Below are positions 1 through 6,639 of a stretch of 50,640 nucleotides of DNA, piece by piece. The notes under the pieces were generated by a model. The model did no database searches. It saw only the letters and a list, made by a program, of their open reading frames with translations, and was not told the origin of the DNA. Each line of letters starts with the position of its first letter. Within the stretch, counting starts at the first letter, position 1. This DNA comes from Paludibacteraceae bacterium. Its GTDB lineage: Bacteria > Bacteroidota > Bacteroidia > Bacteroidales > Paludibacteraceae. The translations under genes and the position numbers were made by a program. The stretch covers positions 1 through 50,640 of the forward strand of contig JAFTSS010000031.1 of NCBI GenBank assembly GCA_017467185.1, written 5' to 3'.

Positions 1-114
1 AATATGGTACAACAAGCTGAGTTAAACGCTATTCAAGCTAAAATTAATAGGAGACCTAGAGAAAAATTAAACTTTTCTTCGCCAAAAGTAGAGTTTTTTA
101 AACACTTTTTGTAA
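1..114 (+). pseudogene. IS30-family transposase, C-terminal end (cut by window edge)
   Basis: Frame 1 is open from the first base to TAA at 112-114 and reads 37 residues including INRRPREKLNFSSPKVEFF. This matches the C-terminal tail of IS30-type DDE transposases (family pattern N-x-RPRK-x-L-x(3)-TP-x-E-x-FF). Only the tail is inside the window, so I cannot tell whether the element is intact to the left. Identification rests on the RPRxxLNxxxP signature and is good but not certain. Confidence 0.75.
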
Positions 115-140
115 TTTTGCACTTGCTTGTTGACTCTGCA
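1..140 (+). mobile_element. Right end of an IS30-like insertion sequence
   Basis: After the transposase stop the sequence runs TAATTTTGCACTTGC then TTGTTGACTCTGCA, which resembles Bacteroidetes IS30-family terminal inverted repeats. The opposite end is outside the window, so the exact boundary (placed near 140) is inferred from where the HD gene on the other strand stops looking like its family. Confidence 0.5.
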
Positions 141-506
141 CGACAAATAAGGCAACCTGCGAATATCCATATTGTCCGACAAGTCATTCAATTTCACCGC
201 CACCGCAAGCCTATTCTCCTTCACACGTGCGATAAACTTATCATACGGCTCCGTTTCCGACAATTTCGTCACGCACCGCAACGCCTCAATTATCTCATGC
301 GCAAAGCCCTCCTGTTCCAATCGTTCGAACGACCACTCCTCCGAATCCTCCACCACATCGTGCAACACCCCCACAATCTTCTCCTCCAGCGTACGCCCCG
401 CCTCCATCACTCGTAGCGGATGTCCGATATACTCCTCGCCAGCCTTATCCACCTGCCCTCGATGCGCCTCCCGCGCAATCTCAATAGCCCGTTCCAGTGT
501 ACTCAT
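33..506 (-). CDS. HD-domain phosphohydrolase (RelA/SpoT-type N-terminal fold), 3' end replaced by IS DNA
   Basis: The 157-residue product has the small HD-hydrolase signature: AHRGQVDKAGEEYIGHP near residues 14-30, HDVVED near 49-54 and a conserved VKLNDLSDNMD near 104-114. This is the metal-binding core of stand-alone (p)ppGpp-hydrolase-like or nucleotide phosphohydrolase proteins. The family normally continues with a helix ending near a YKKA motif. Here everything after RRLPYLS (about residue 121) is read from the antisense strand of the IS30-like end, giving about 36 foreign residues. The metal-binding residues lie before the junction, so activity may survive. The substrate cannot be told from sequence. 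Confidence 0.75.
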   Translation of the reverse strand: MSTLERAIEIAREAHRGQVDKAGEEYIGHPLRVMEAGRTLEEKIVGVLHDVVEDSEEWSFERLEQEGFAHEIIEALRCVTKLSETEPYDKFIARVKENRLAVAVKLNDLSDNMDIRRLPYLSCRVNKQVQNYKKCLKNSTFGEEKFNFSLGLLLILA

Positions 507-570
507 ATGTCAATTCTCCTAAAAAAATCGCTCACCCTTGATTACAAAGGCAAGCGTATTTTATGTTTTA

Positions 571-969
571 TTATTTCGAAATATAATCAACAATCTTATT
601 CACCAAAGCATTAGCAGGTTCAATCAAAGGCAACACCTCGTCCTCTGAAGTTTGATACGCACAATTATAATCTCCTTTTTCCCGCATAGTTTGTAATTGC
701 GAATACAACTTACCATCCCCCATATCAAAAACACCAGTTCTAACATAATGTTGACCAAATAACACCACAACACCCTTGTGTGTATTCACACTATGACCAT
801 CATTTATAAGCAACGCCGAAACAGCATGAAATATAGCATAATACAACCTATTAGCAATATTATCCCAATATCCCAACATCTTTAAATTTTCAATTTGTGC
901 CATTATCGACTGAGCCTTTTCAAGCTCCAATTGCACTATAATTCTACGTTCCTCATCCGTCAAAGCCAT
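571..969 (-). CDS. HEPN-domain protein (UPF0332-like), likely toxin of a HEPN/MNT pair
   Basis: The protein is 132 residues and all-helical by appearance. Its signature helix ANRLYYAIFHAVSALL (about 40-55) is followed by THKGVVVLFGQHYVRTG and MREKGDYN, the pattern of UPF0332-type HEPN proteins. Many HEPN toxins are RNases with an Rx4-6H motif. Here the equivalent position reads R-E-K-G-D-Y, as in other UPF0332 members, so ribonuclease activity is uncertain. Its ATG directly follows the TAA of the upstream nucleotidyltransferase gene, implying translational coupling. In related pairs the nucleotidyltransferase neutralises HEPN by nucleotidylating it; that role here is inferred from context. 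Confidence 0.8.
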   Translation of the reverse strand: MALTDEERRIIVQLELEKAQSIMAQIENLKMLGYWDNIANRLYYAIFHAVSALLINDGHSVNTHKGVVVLFGQHYVRTGVFDMGDGKLYSQLQTMREKGDYNCAYQTSEDEVLPLIEPANALVNKIVDYISK

Positions 970-1287
970 TTACAATACAATTTTATCAGATTCAACATTT
1001 TTATAGAACGGCATATATTTCAAGCTTATCCATTCATTTAGTGTATATATCACAGGCACAATAGCCTTACCCAATTCCCAACCAAGCATAGTGAAAGGAA
1101 ACGCCACATTATCATAATCACTTTGTTCAATTTTCGACTTATCAAGTATAATCAATATATCCCAATCAGATGATTCATTCTCATCTCCACGAGCCTGCGA
1201 ACCATATAGCAACACCTGCCCTCCGCCAGGAACCACCTGCCGAGCCACCGATTTTATTCTACTCAATATTTGATTTTTAGTAATCAT
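970..1287 (-). CDS. Minimal nucleotidyltransferase (MNT), likely antitoxin
   Basis: The 105-residue protein has the nucleotidyltransferase motif GSQARG followed by SDWDILI (about residues 29-46), supplying the G-S and two metal-binding Asp residues of the MNT/MntA fold. It is first in a two-gene operon with the HEPN gene (stop and start codons abut) and has a Bacteroidetes -7 box 25 bp upstream. MNT antitoxins of this arrangement transfer AMP to the HEPN partner. The assignment to a toxin-antitoxin system comes from family and gene order, not from any direct signal. Confidence 0.85.
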   Translation of the reverse strand: MITKNQILSRIKSVARQVVPGGGQVLLYGSQARGDENESSDWDILIILDKSKIEQSDYDNVAFPFTMLGWELGKAIVPVIYTLNEWISLKYMPFYKNVESDKIVL

Positions 1288-1311
1288 ATCAAAAATTCAA
1301 CCATTTACGCC

Positions 1312-1320
1312 ACAAAGATA
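1312..1320 (-). promoter_or_regulatory. -7 box upstream of the MNT/HEPN operon
   Basis: The minus strand reads TATCTTTGT, matching the Bacteroidetes TAnnTTTG element, 25 bp before the MNT ATG. Confidence 0.55.
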
Positions 1321-1407
1321 ACACTTTTTTCTCACACTACAAAAACCATACCTCAAAAATCTCCTCCCTATTTTAAAAAGGAGGGACCTAAAACAAGATA
1401 AATAACT

Positions 1408-1806
1408 TCAACTATTAACCATCAACTGTTGCCGTAGACTATTGACAATCCCCACATCCGCTGGCAACCACTCTACTGAATTCAATTCATCGCGTCGAAG
1501 CCACCGAGCCGACTTATGTTCCAATAGTTCCACCACACCCTTTGCGATAGAACAAAAATAGCAGTGCATCGTCAAATGAAACGTAGGGTAATCATACTCC
1601 ACCGTACACACCAGCTCCTCCACCACAATCTCCACAGCCAACTCCTCATCAATTTCACGTTTCAAAGCCTCCACACGCTCCTCACCCGGCTCAATCTTAC
1701 CACCCGGAAACTCCCACATCCCCTCAAACTCGCCATACCCCCTCTGAGTTACCAACACCCTATCCCCTTCACGAATAATTGCCGCCACAACTTCTATTGT
1801 TTTCAT
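1408..1806 (-). CDS. Nudix hydrolase, MutT-like (copy 1)
   Basis: The protein is about 132 residues. It has the Nudix box GKIEPGEERVEALKREIDEE (about residues 35-54, G-x5-E-x7-RE-x2-EE) preceded by GMWEFPGG, typical of 8-oxo-dGTP diphosphatases. An ATG at 1824 is also in frame, but the second copy of this gene in the window begins at MKTIEVV, so 1806 is preferred. The substrate specificity is inferred from the MutT-like spacing. It is the most complete of three copies, ending in a normal C-terminal helix (VNSLRQQLM). Confidence 0.85.
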   Translation of the reverse strand: MKTIEVVAAIIREGDRVLVTQRGYGEFEGMWEFPGGKIEPGEERVEALKREIDEELAVEIVVEELVCTVEYDYPTFHLTMHCYFCSIAKGVVELLEHKSARWLRRDELNSVEWLPADVGIVNSLRQQLMVNS

Positions 1807-1922
1807 AAAAATATCAAAAAACAAAATATATCGCCCTTTATAAAATATTATATATCAAATAATTACACTCTTGATAAGCATTATTTTACATCTATCATTC
1901 GCCCTTTTATTCGCCCTTTCAA

Positions 1923-2100
1923 TTAAATTTCACCTCTATTTTCCAATTCTTTAAGTCCAATATTCAATGCCTTAGCAATAATATCATTTTGTTTTTTATA
2001 ATGCTCCCCAAGTAAATAGATATTTTACCTTTTTCTCCTTCGGTCTTAATTAACCCTGATAACTTAAGTTGATTAAGAAAATTCCTCAACTGCTAACGAA
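1923..2100 (-). pseudogene. Degenerate remnant of a winged-helix C-terminus
   Basis: The minus strand reads about QLRNFLNQLKLSGLIKTEG, then after a frame change YLGEHYKKQNDIIAKALNIG and a stop at 1923. The first part looks like the C-terminal winged helix of Fic- or AlbA-type regulators. No start and no single open frame exist, so this is a decayed gene end. The family is only suggested. Confidence 0.4.
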
Positions 2101-2115
2101 ACCAAAAAAATTACT

Positions 2116-2274
2116 TCATCTTATCCAACCACTCATCCCCTCTTTCTTAAACTCCTCATACGTTATTGTCGGACTATTCTCAGCCTCTTCAACCATCATT
2201 TCAAACTCCTCCATTGTCAACCTATCCCCATCATCACTAGGAAATAAGCATTTTAAATCATATTTATCTGACAT
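2116..2274 (-). CDS. Small acidic protein with TYEEFK tail (52 aa)
   Basis: This ORF starts at ATG 2274 and ends at TGA 2116. It begins MSDKYDLKCLFPSDDGDR, continues with an acidic helix (MEEFEMMVEEAE) and ends TYEEFKKEGMSGWIR. The end resembles that of the 26-residue ORF at 2554-2634 (SYEDFKAAVEAWLKR), so the two are likely relatives. Size, charge and position beside a nuclease-type gene would suit an antitoxin or accessory peptide, but nothing proves it. No function is assigned. Confidence 0.5.
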   Translation of the reverse strand: MSDKYDLKCLFPSDDGDRLTMEEFEMMVEEAENSPTITYEEFKKEGMSGWIR

Positions 2275-2417
2275 ATCAACGTTAAAAACTATTTTTTATC
2301 TACATAAAAAAGAAAAGAAAATACTAATATTAAACAAGTTAAAACTATTCTTTTCTTTTATTTCTTTAACTTTTACTCTTTTTCTGCCAAAAAATCAAAG
2401 AAAAAGAAAAACATCTT

Positions 2418-2514
2418 CCCACATCCCCTCAAACTCGCCATACCCCCCCCCTCTGAGTCGCCAACACCCTATCCCTTTCACGAATAATTGCCGCCACAAC
2501 TTCTATTGTTTTCA
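2418..2514 (-). pseudogene. 5' fragment of the Nudix gene (third copy)
   Basis: This segment is nearly identical to the first 30 or so codons of the Nudix copies at 1408 and 3716, starting at the same ATG (2514) and stopping after the codons for FEGMW. A C-run has gained three bases relative to the full copies. The rest of the gene is absent. Confidence 0.85.
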
Positions 2515-2553
2515 TAAAAACAGCAAATAAAATAAAAAAAAGGGAAACACCTT

Positions 2554-2634
2554 TTATCTTTTCAACCAAGCCTCCACCGCTGCCTTAAAATCTTCATACG
2601 ACATATTAGACAAATTATCCGCCACTTCCATCAT
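2554..2634 (-). CDS. 26-residue ORF overlapping the nuclease stop codon
   Basis: The ORF begins in an ATGA overlap with the TGA of the 2631-3707 gene, a common arrangement for translational coupling. It encodes MMEVADNLSNMSYEDFKAAV then EAWLKR. The YEDFK...W-x-KR end matches the end of the 52-residue ORF at 2116-2274. It could be a real coupled peptide or the stump of a longer relative. Confidence 0.4.
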   Translation of the reverse strand: MMEVADNLSNMSYEDFKAAVEAWLKR

Positions 2635-3707
2635 TTTTTACAAAAATCTAAAACATTAATAAACTCGGAGTAATTCAAAAAACAATCAATCTTACGATCT
2701 CCAGAAATAACACTATCAATAGCATCCAAAGGAATGATATAAAGTTGTTCTGGATTTGAAGGCTCTCCTCCAATACCAACAATCATAGTAACAGCTATAT
2801 TTCGTTCACTCGCAAATTTTTTATACTTTTCAATTTGCTTTTCAGTGAATAATTCTTTTTTCCATGCACCACGAACACTCACACGCCATTTACATTCAAC
2901 CGCAAACTCTTGATCTTTATAACTGAAGACAAAATCAGGATTACTATTATTTTCAGGGTGCACACTACCTAACGATTTATCCCCCTGCCACTCTTTCAAA
3001 ATAATACTTCCATCCTTTTCAACATCAAATAAACCTAATACATAATCTTCAAATTCACGACCTTTCAAAACATCTTCCGACAAAGTAATAGAACGCACTC
3101 GCTGATAAATAGCCGCATACGAACGTTGCAATTTTTTATGAATAGCATGAATACCTTGATCAGCATAATACATCCGCAACAATACTTTATCTTCAGCAAC
3201 AGTCCACCTTATTCTACGAATTTCAGGTTCAGCTGCGATAAAACACTTATGATCAACCAAAAACTCCACGTTATCTCGTCCTGCCAACAAAGGAAAAACA
3301 CTACCATTCTTATCTACATAACCACAAACAATACGCTTACATTGCGACATCACAAAACTATTCCTCAATCTTGGTGTAGCCCCCATCCCTCTAGACTCAT
3401 CCCTTTTCAATACTACAATAAGTAACCTTTTTTCATATATAGCTTGCTCTATTTGAATATTATTTTTGTCCGCAAAACGATTCATTACATACAATACGGT
3501 AGGAATCCGTGCAACCAACAAAGCCTTCAAAACTTCAGCCTCCATTTCCGTAGAATTAAAACAAGCTATACAATCTATCTCAGACAAACTATCAACCCAT
3601 CGAAAAACATCACCATATAATCCAATAGGAGTCCTTTTTGAACAAAGAAAAAGAGTTTTTTCTCTATTCAACAAATCACAATTACCTATTGTATCTATTA
3701 GTTTCAT
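2631..3707 (-). CDS. DprA/SLOG-like Rossmann + SANT-like + PD-(D/E)XK nuclease fusion
   Basis: I see three parts in 358 residues. Residues 1-160 look like a DprA/SLOG-type Rossmann domain: alternating strands (FLCSKRTPIGLYGDVFRWVD, CIACFNSTEMEAEVLKALL, IPTVLYVMNRF) and an RLRNSFVMSQCKRIVCGY segment resembling the RNRxIxxLSD part of that fold. Residues 166-210 (RWTVAEDKVLLRMYY...YAAIYQRV) resemble a Myb/SANT-like DNA-binding helix bundle. Residues 215-300 contain NPDFVFSYKDQEFAVECKWR, a clear PD-(D/E)XK core with D258, E271 and K273. Such a protein could sense a nucleotide or DNA and cleave DNA, fitting the defence-like surroundings. Function is inferred; the nuclease domain is the firmest call. 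Confidence 0.65.
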   Translation of the reverse strand: MKLIDTIGNCDLLNREKTLFLCSKRTPIGLYGDVFRWVDSLSEIDCIACFNSTEMEAEVLKALLVARIPTVLYVMNRFADKNNIQIEQAIYEKRLLIVVLKRDESRGMGATPRLRNSFVMSQCKRIVCGYVDKNGSVFPLLAGRDNVEFLVDHKCFIAAEPEIRRIRWTVAEDKVLLRMYYADQGIHAIHKKLQRSYAAIYQRVRSITLSEDVLKGREFEDYVLGLFDVEKDGSIILKEWQGDKSLGSVHPENNSNPDFVFSYKDQEFAVECKWRVSVRGAWKKELFTEKQIEKYKKFASERNIAVTMIVGIGGEPSNPEQLYIIPLDAIDSVISGDRKIDCFLNYSEFINVLDFCKK

Positions 3708-3715
3708 TTAATTTT

Positions 3716-4093
3716 TTATCCTATTATATTGAAAACCCCCACATCCGCTGGCAACCACTCTACTGAATTCAATTCATCGCGACGAAGCCACCGAGCCGAC
3801 TTATGTTCCAGTAATTCCACCTCGCCATTTGCGATAGAGCAAAAATAGCAATGCATCGTCAAATGGAAGTTAGGGTAATCATACTCCACCGTACACACCA
3901 GCTCCTCCACCACAATCTCCACAGCCAACTCCTCATCAATTTCACGTTTCAAAGCCTCCACACGCTCCTCACCCGGCTCAATCTTACCGCCCGGAAATTC
4001 CCACATCCCCTCAAACTCACCATACCCCCTCTGAGTCGCCAACACCCTATCCCCCTCACGAATAATCGCCGCCACAACTTCTATTGTTTTCAT
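3716..4093 (-). CDS. Nudix hydrolase, MutT-like (copy 2, shortened C-terminus)
   Basis: The protein is nearly identical to the Nudix protein at 1408-1806 through about residue 117, with a handful of substitutions (V/A, T/N, KGV/NGE). It has the same intact Nudix box. The end differs: after WLPADVG it reads VFNIIG and stops, about 10 residues earlier than copy 1, consistent with a recombination junction at the 3' end. It lies 8 bp before the SLOG/nuclease gene, so the two may be co-transcribed. Confidence 0.8.
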   Translation of the reverse strand: MKTIEVVAAIIREGDRVLATQRGYGEFEGMWEFPGGKIEPGEERVEALKREIDEELAVEIVVEELVCTVEYDYPNFHLTMHCYFCSIANGEVELLEHKSARWLRRDELNSVEWLPADVGVFNIIG

Positions 4094-4143
4094 AAAAATA
4101 CACTTAGGAAAAAAGGAAAAAATATTAGTCTTTCAATCAAACA

Positions 4144-6285
4144 TTAATTCTTCCCTTTATACATATTCATAGTATGCTCTATTGATATCATCTCACCAGG
4201 GCGCATTACATTATATATGTTAACCCATTGCTCACCTAAATTTATATATTTGCCCAATTTCAATTTTAAACAAGGCTTCAACTCTTCCCCAACTTTATAT
4301 GTCCCAAACGACAATTTTTCTATTTCATAGAAACCATCTATTTTACCAACTACCATAGGCAAAAAATATTTTACACCCATAAGATTAATCGTTGGGATTG
4401 ATTCCATAACATATAGTGTTGCCTTGTGCTCATCAAACATAACTCTATTGCTATCGTTTTCTCTTACCACACCAGTCAACACATTCTTTTTATCCATATC
4501 CGTTCCACCACACGTCACAACCACCTTCGGTGGCAACTGAGGCTGAGCCCCAAGCTGATAATCCTTTTGAATAGTAAAATCCTTTTCCAACATTGCCATC
4601 AATTCAGCATGCTCTTTCTCCAATCTCGCTCTAACCTCCTCATTAGCATAATCCGCTGGTGTTTGCAATGCCAATGTCAAAATCTCCTTATCTTCAAATG
4701 GTATAAATACCTTTCCTATCAATTGTCGGAAATGCGTTTTCACATACTCCTCCACATTCACGCCCTTCGAGCGCATAGGATAGAAATTGTAGTGCTCAGC
4801 TAACACCTTTTGTATTTCCTCTCTAAAACGCTCCCTCACCTCATCTCTCCACTTCTTCTTTTCTCCATAATTGTCTCGAGCATATAATGCTACAACGAAT
4901 AAAAAATTCACATTATACCTCGATAGCAACATCGTGTCACGGTCAAACAATCTATCTTCAAATTGATATTTAATTTCAGTTGTCCGCTTCTCATCAGTAG
5001 GCACAATCTCACGATGCCCATAACTAAAATCATCTTTCTCCATAGCCGCACTAATAAAGAAGTTTGGCAAAATATTATACCCCTCTGTTTGTTCATCTCT
5101 CACCCTAATCTCTGGATTTGGCTTCGCATCATCCAACCACAAATCAATATTATATTGCACAATATTACGTGCATAAGTGTATTGTTTATATATCGAATTT
5201 TCGCCTAGATGTCCTCCTATCTTGTAGTATTTACTATCTCCAATATAATACGTTTGCGCCTCTTCTCCCTCTGGTTGCATCAATCCCTTATATGTATACA
5301 AATGGTCCACCAATTTACCATCTTTCTGCTCTGTCAACTCTTTAGGCAACATATTTTTATCCACCGCACTACCTATCAACTCATCAATTATAGCCTCAAA
5401 CACCACATAAAAATTCTTAACCAACAAATACTCTTCCAAAGTTGCCGAAGTAGTAATCGATTGCGATTTATCAAAAAAAGCATAACACAATCCCCACATC
5501 TCAAGCGCAATATCCGAGAAATATTTATACTTTATTTGCCTCAAGCGCAAACATCCACGCCCCTTAATATAACTTTCAAACTTCGCCCCTTTTATCAGCT
5601 CAAAACCCACATTTATATTCACTCTAAAACCATATTTCTCACTGATATAATTCAATATCGAATAGAAAATCACTAGCAACTCCTCATCAAAGTTCACCTG
5701 CCTTTTCTTATTCACTGGATTCAAATATATAGGCGTTCCATCTTGCACTATTGCTTGCGAACGATTAATCGTTCGAGTCCAGTTTATCTTATTCAATCCC
5801 GAGTGAATATTCTTCACCGTAAAAGTAATAAAATCTTGATGGTCTTTACCGAATTGTATCAACGACAACAATATATCCAACAGCGTGTTAGTTCTTCGCC
5901 TAGTGCCATGCCCCACTTGCGACACATGATTGTGACACACAATATCACTCTCCTTATGCGAATCCCGAAACACCGTCACAGCCCTATATATCCACACCGC
6001 AAATTCATACAAAAACTTACGCTCTTTATCCGTCAAAGGCGAATTCTCCCCATCAATATCCAATAGCGCAGTTGGGCTATATCTGCCAAACACCATACCA
6101 CTCTCATCCATCAACACCTTAGGCAAAATAAACACACAATCTTTCAACTGAGGATTATAAAAATATCCCACATAACTGAGCGACACATCGCCCTCTACAT
6201 CTTGCAATGTGTCCACCCCAATCCCACACAGAACCCTTTTCACAAGTTCCACTGGATATTTACATTCCTCTAAAAGTATTTTCAC
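4144..6285 (-). CDS. LlaJI-family restriction endonuclease subunit (McrC-like partner)
   Basis: The 713-residue protein starts MKILLEECKYPVELVKRVL, a typical opening for LlaJI-type restriction nucleases. It contains LVDHLYTYKG and YYIGDSKYYK (about residues 346-355), a PD-(D/E)XK-like core with D350 and K352. In the LlaJI system this subunit (R2) works with an McrB-like NTPase (R1) and cytosine-5 methyltransferases. All three types are here on the same strand in the order methyltransferase, McrB-like, LlaJI-like. A 354-bp spacer with a gene remnant separates it from the McrB gene. It probably cleaves unmodified DNA when activated by the McrB partner. Confidence 0.8.
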   Translation of the reverse strand: MKILLEECKYPVELVKRVLCGIGVDTLQDVEGDVSLSYVGYFYNPQLKDCVFILPKVLMDESGMVFGRYSPTALLDIDGENSPLTDKERKFLYEFAVWIYRAVTVFRDSHKESDIVCHNHVSQVGHGTRRRTNTLLDILLSLIQFGKDHQDFITFTVKNIHSGLNKINWTRTINRSQAIVQDGTPIYLNPVNKKRQVNFDEELLVIFYSILNYISEKYGFRVNINVGFELIKGAKFESYIKGRGCLRLRQIKYKYFSDIALEMWGLCYAFFDKSQSITTSATLEEYLLVKNFYVVFEAIIDELIGSAVDKNMLPKELTEQKDGKLVDHLYTYKGLMQPEGEEAQTYYIGDSKYYKIGGHLGENSIYKQYTYARNIVQYNIDLWLDDAKPNPEIRVRDEQTEGYNILPNFFISAAMEKDDFSYGHREIVPTDEKRTTEIKYQFEDRLFDRDTMLLSRYNVNFLFVVALYARDNYGEKKKWRDEVRERFREEIQKVLAEHYNFYPMRSKGVNVEEYVKTHFRQLIGKVFIPFEDKEILTLALQTPADYANEEVRARLEKEHAELMAMLEKDFTIQKDYQLGAQPQLPPKVVVTCGGTDMDKKNVLTGVVRENDSNRVMFDEHKATLYVMESIPTINLMGVKYFLPMVVGKIDGFYEIEKLSFGTYKVGEELKPCLKLKLGKYINLGEQWVNIYNVMRPGEMISIEHTMNMYKGKN

Positions 6286-6321
6286 GACAATATATTACTT
6301 TTACTTGCCAACAACTATAAG

Positions 6322-6452
6322 TTCGACTAAAACAAAATTTAAGTTCGACTAAAAAATTTTTATAGCAACCTAAAAAACACAACTAATAATCAACAGCTTA
6401 AGTCAATTCAAGGCTGAAACTTCGACTAAACTTCGACTAAACTTCGACTAAA
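6322..6452. repeat. Five copies of TTCGACTAAA
   Basis: Copies start at 6322, 6344, 6421, 6432 and 6443; the last three form an 11-bp tandem. They lie in the spacer between the LlaJI-like and McrB-like genes. They might be binding sites or simple repeat expansion. Confidence 0.8.
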
Positions 6453-6565
6453 CTCCACTTCTTTTTCTCACCCATTTTAATTACACCATCTTTCTTTAAA
6501 GCATACAATAAATTTCCAATCTTTCTAATTTTCTGCTCATCAGTCAAAACATCGGATAATTTAGA
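6437..6565 (-). pseudogene. Remnant of an AlbA/Schlafen-type regulator C-terminus
   Basis: With no start codon, the minus strand reads KLSDVLTDEQKIRKIGNLLY, then ALKKDGVIKMGEKKKWSLVEV and a stop. This matches the winged-helix tail of AlbA_2/RecG-like ATP-binding regulators (pattern LTxxQKxxKIxNLLxxLKxxGxIxxxG...W). A stop codon lies immediately upstream, so only the tail is left. Confidence 0.55.
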
Positions 6566-6639
6566 CTAAGTGTATTTAATTCTACCCTATTATTTTAAAC
6601 CTAACATCCAAAATTATCCCATCACTGTCGGGACAATTA

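Noticed and set aside
1363-1384. CCTCC/GGAGG hairpin between the MNT operon and Nudix copy 1.
   Set aside because: The stem is only 5 bp with a long loop and no T run, so I did not call a terminator.
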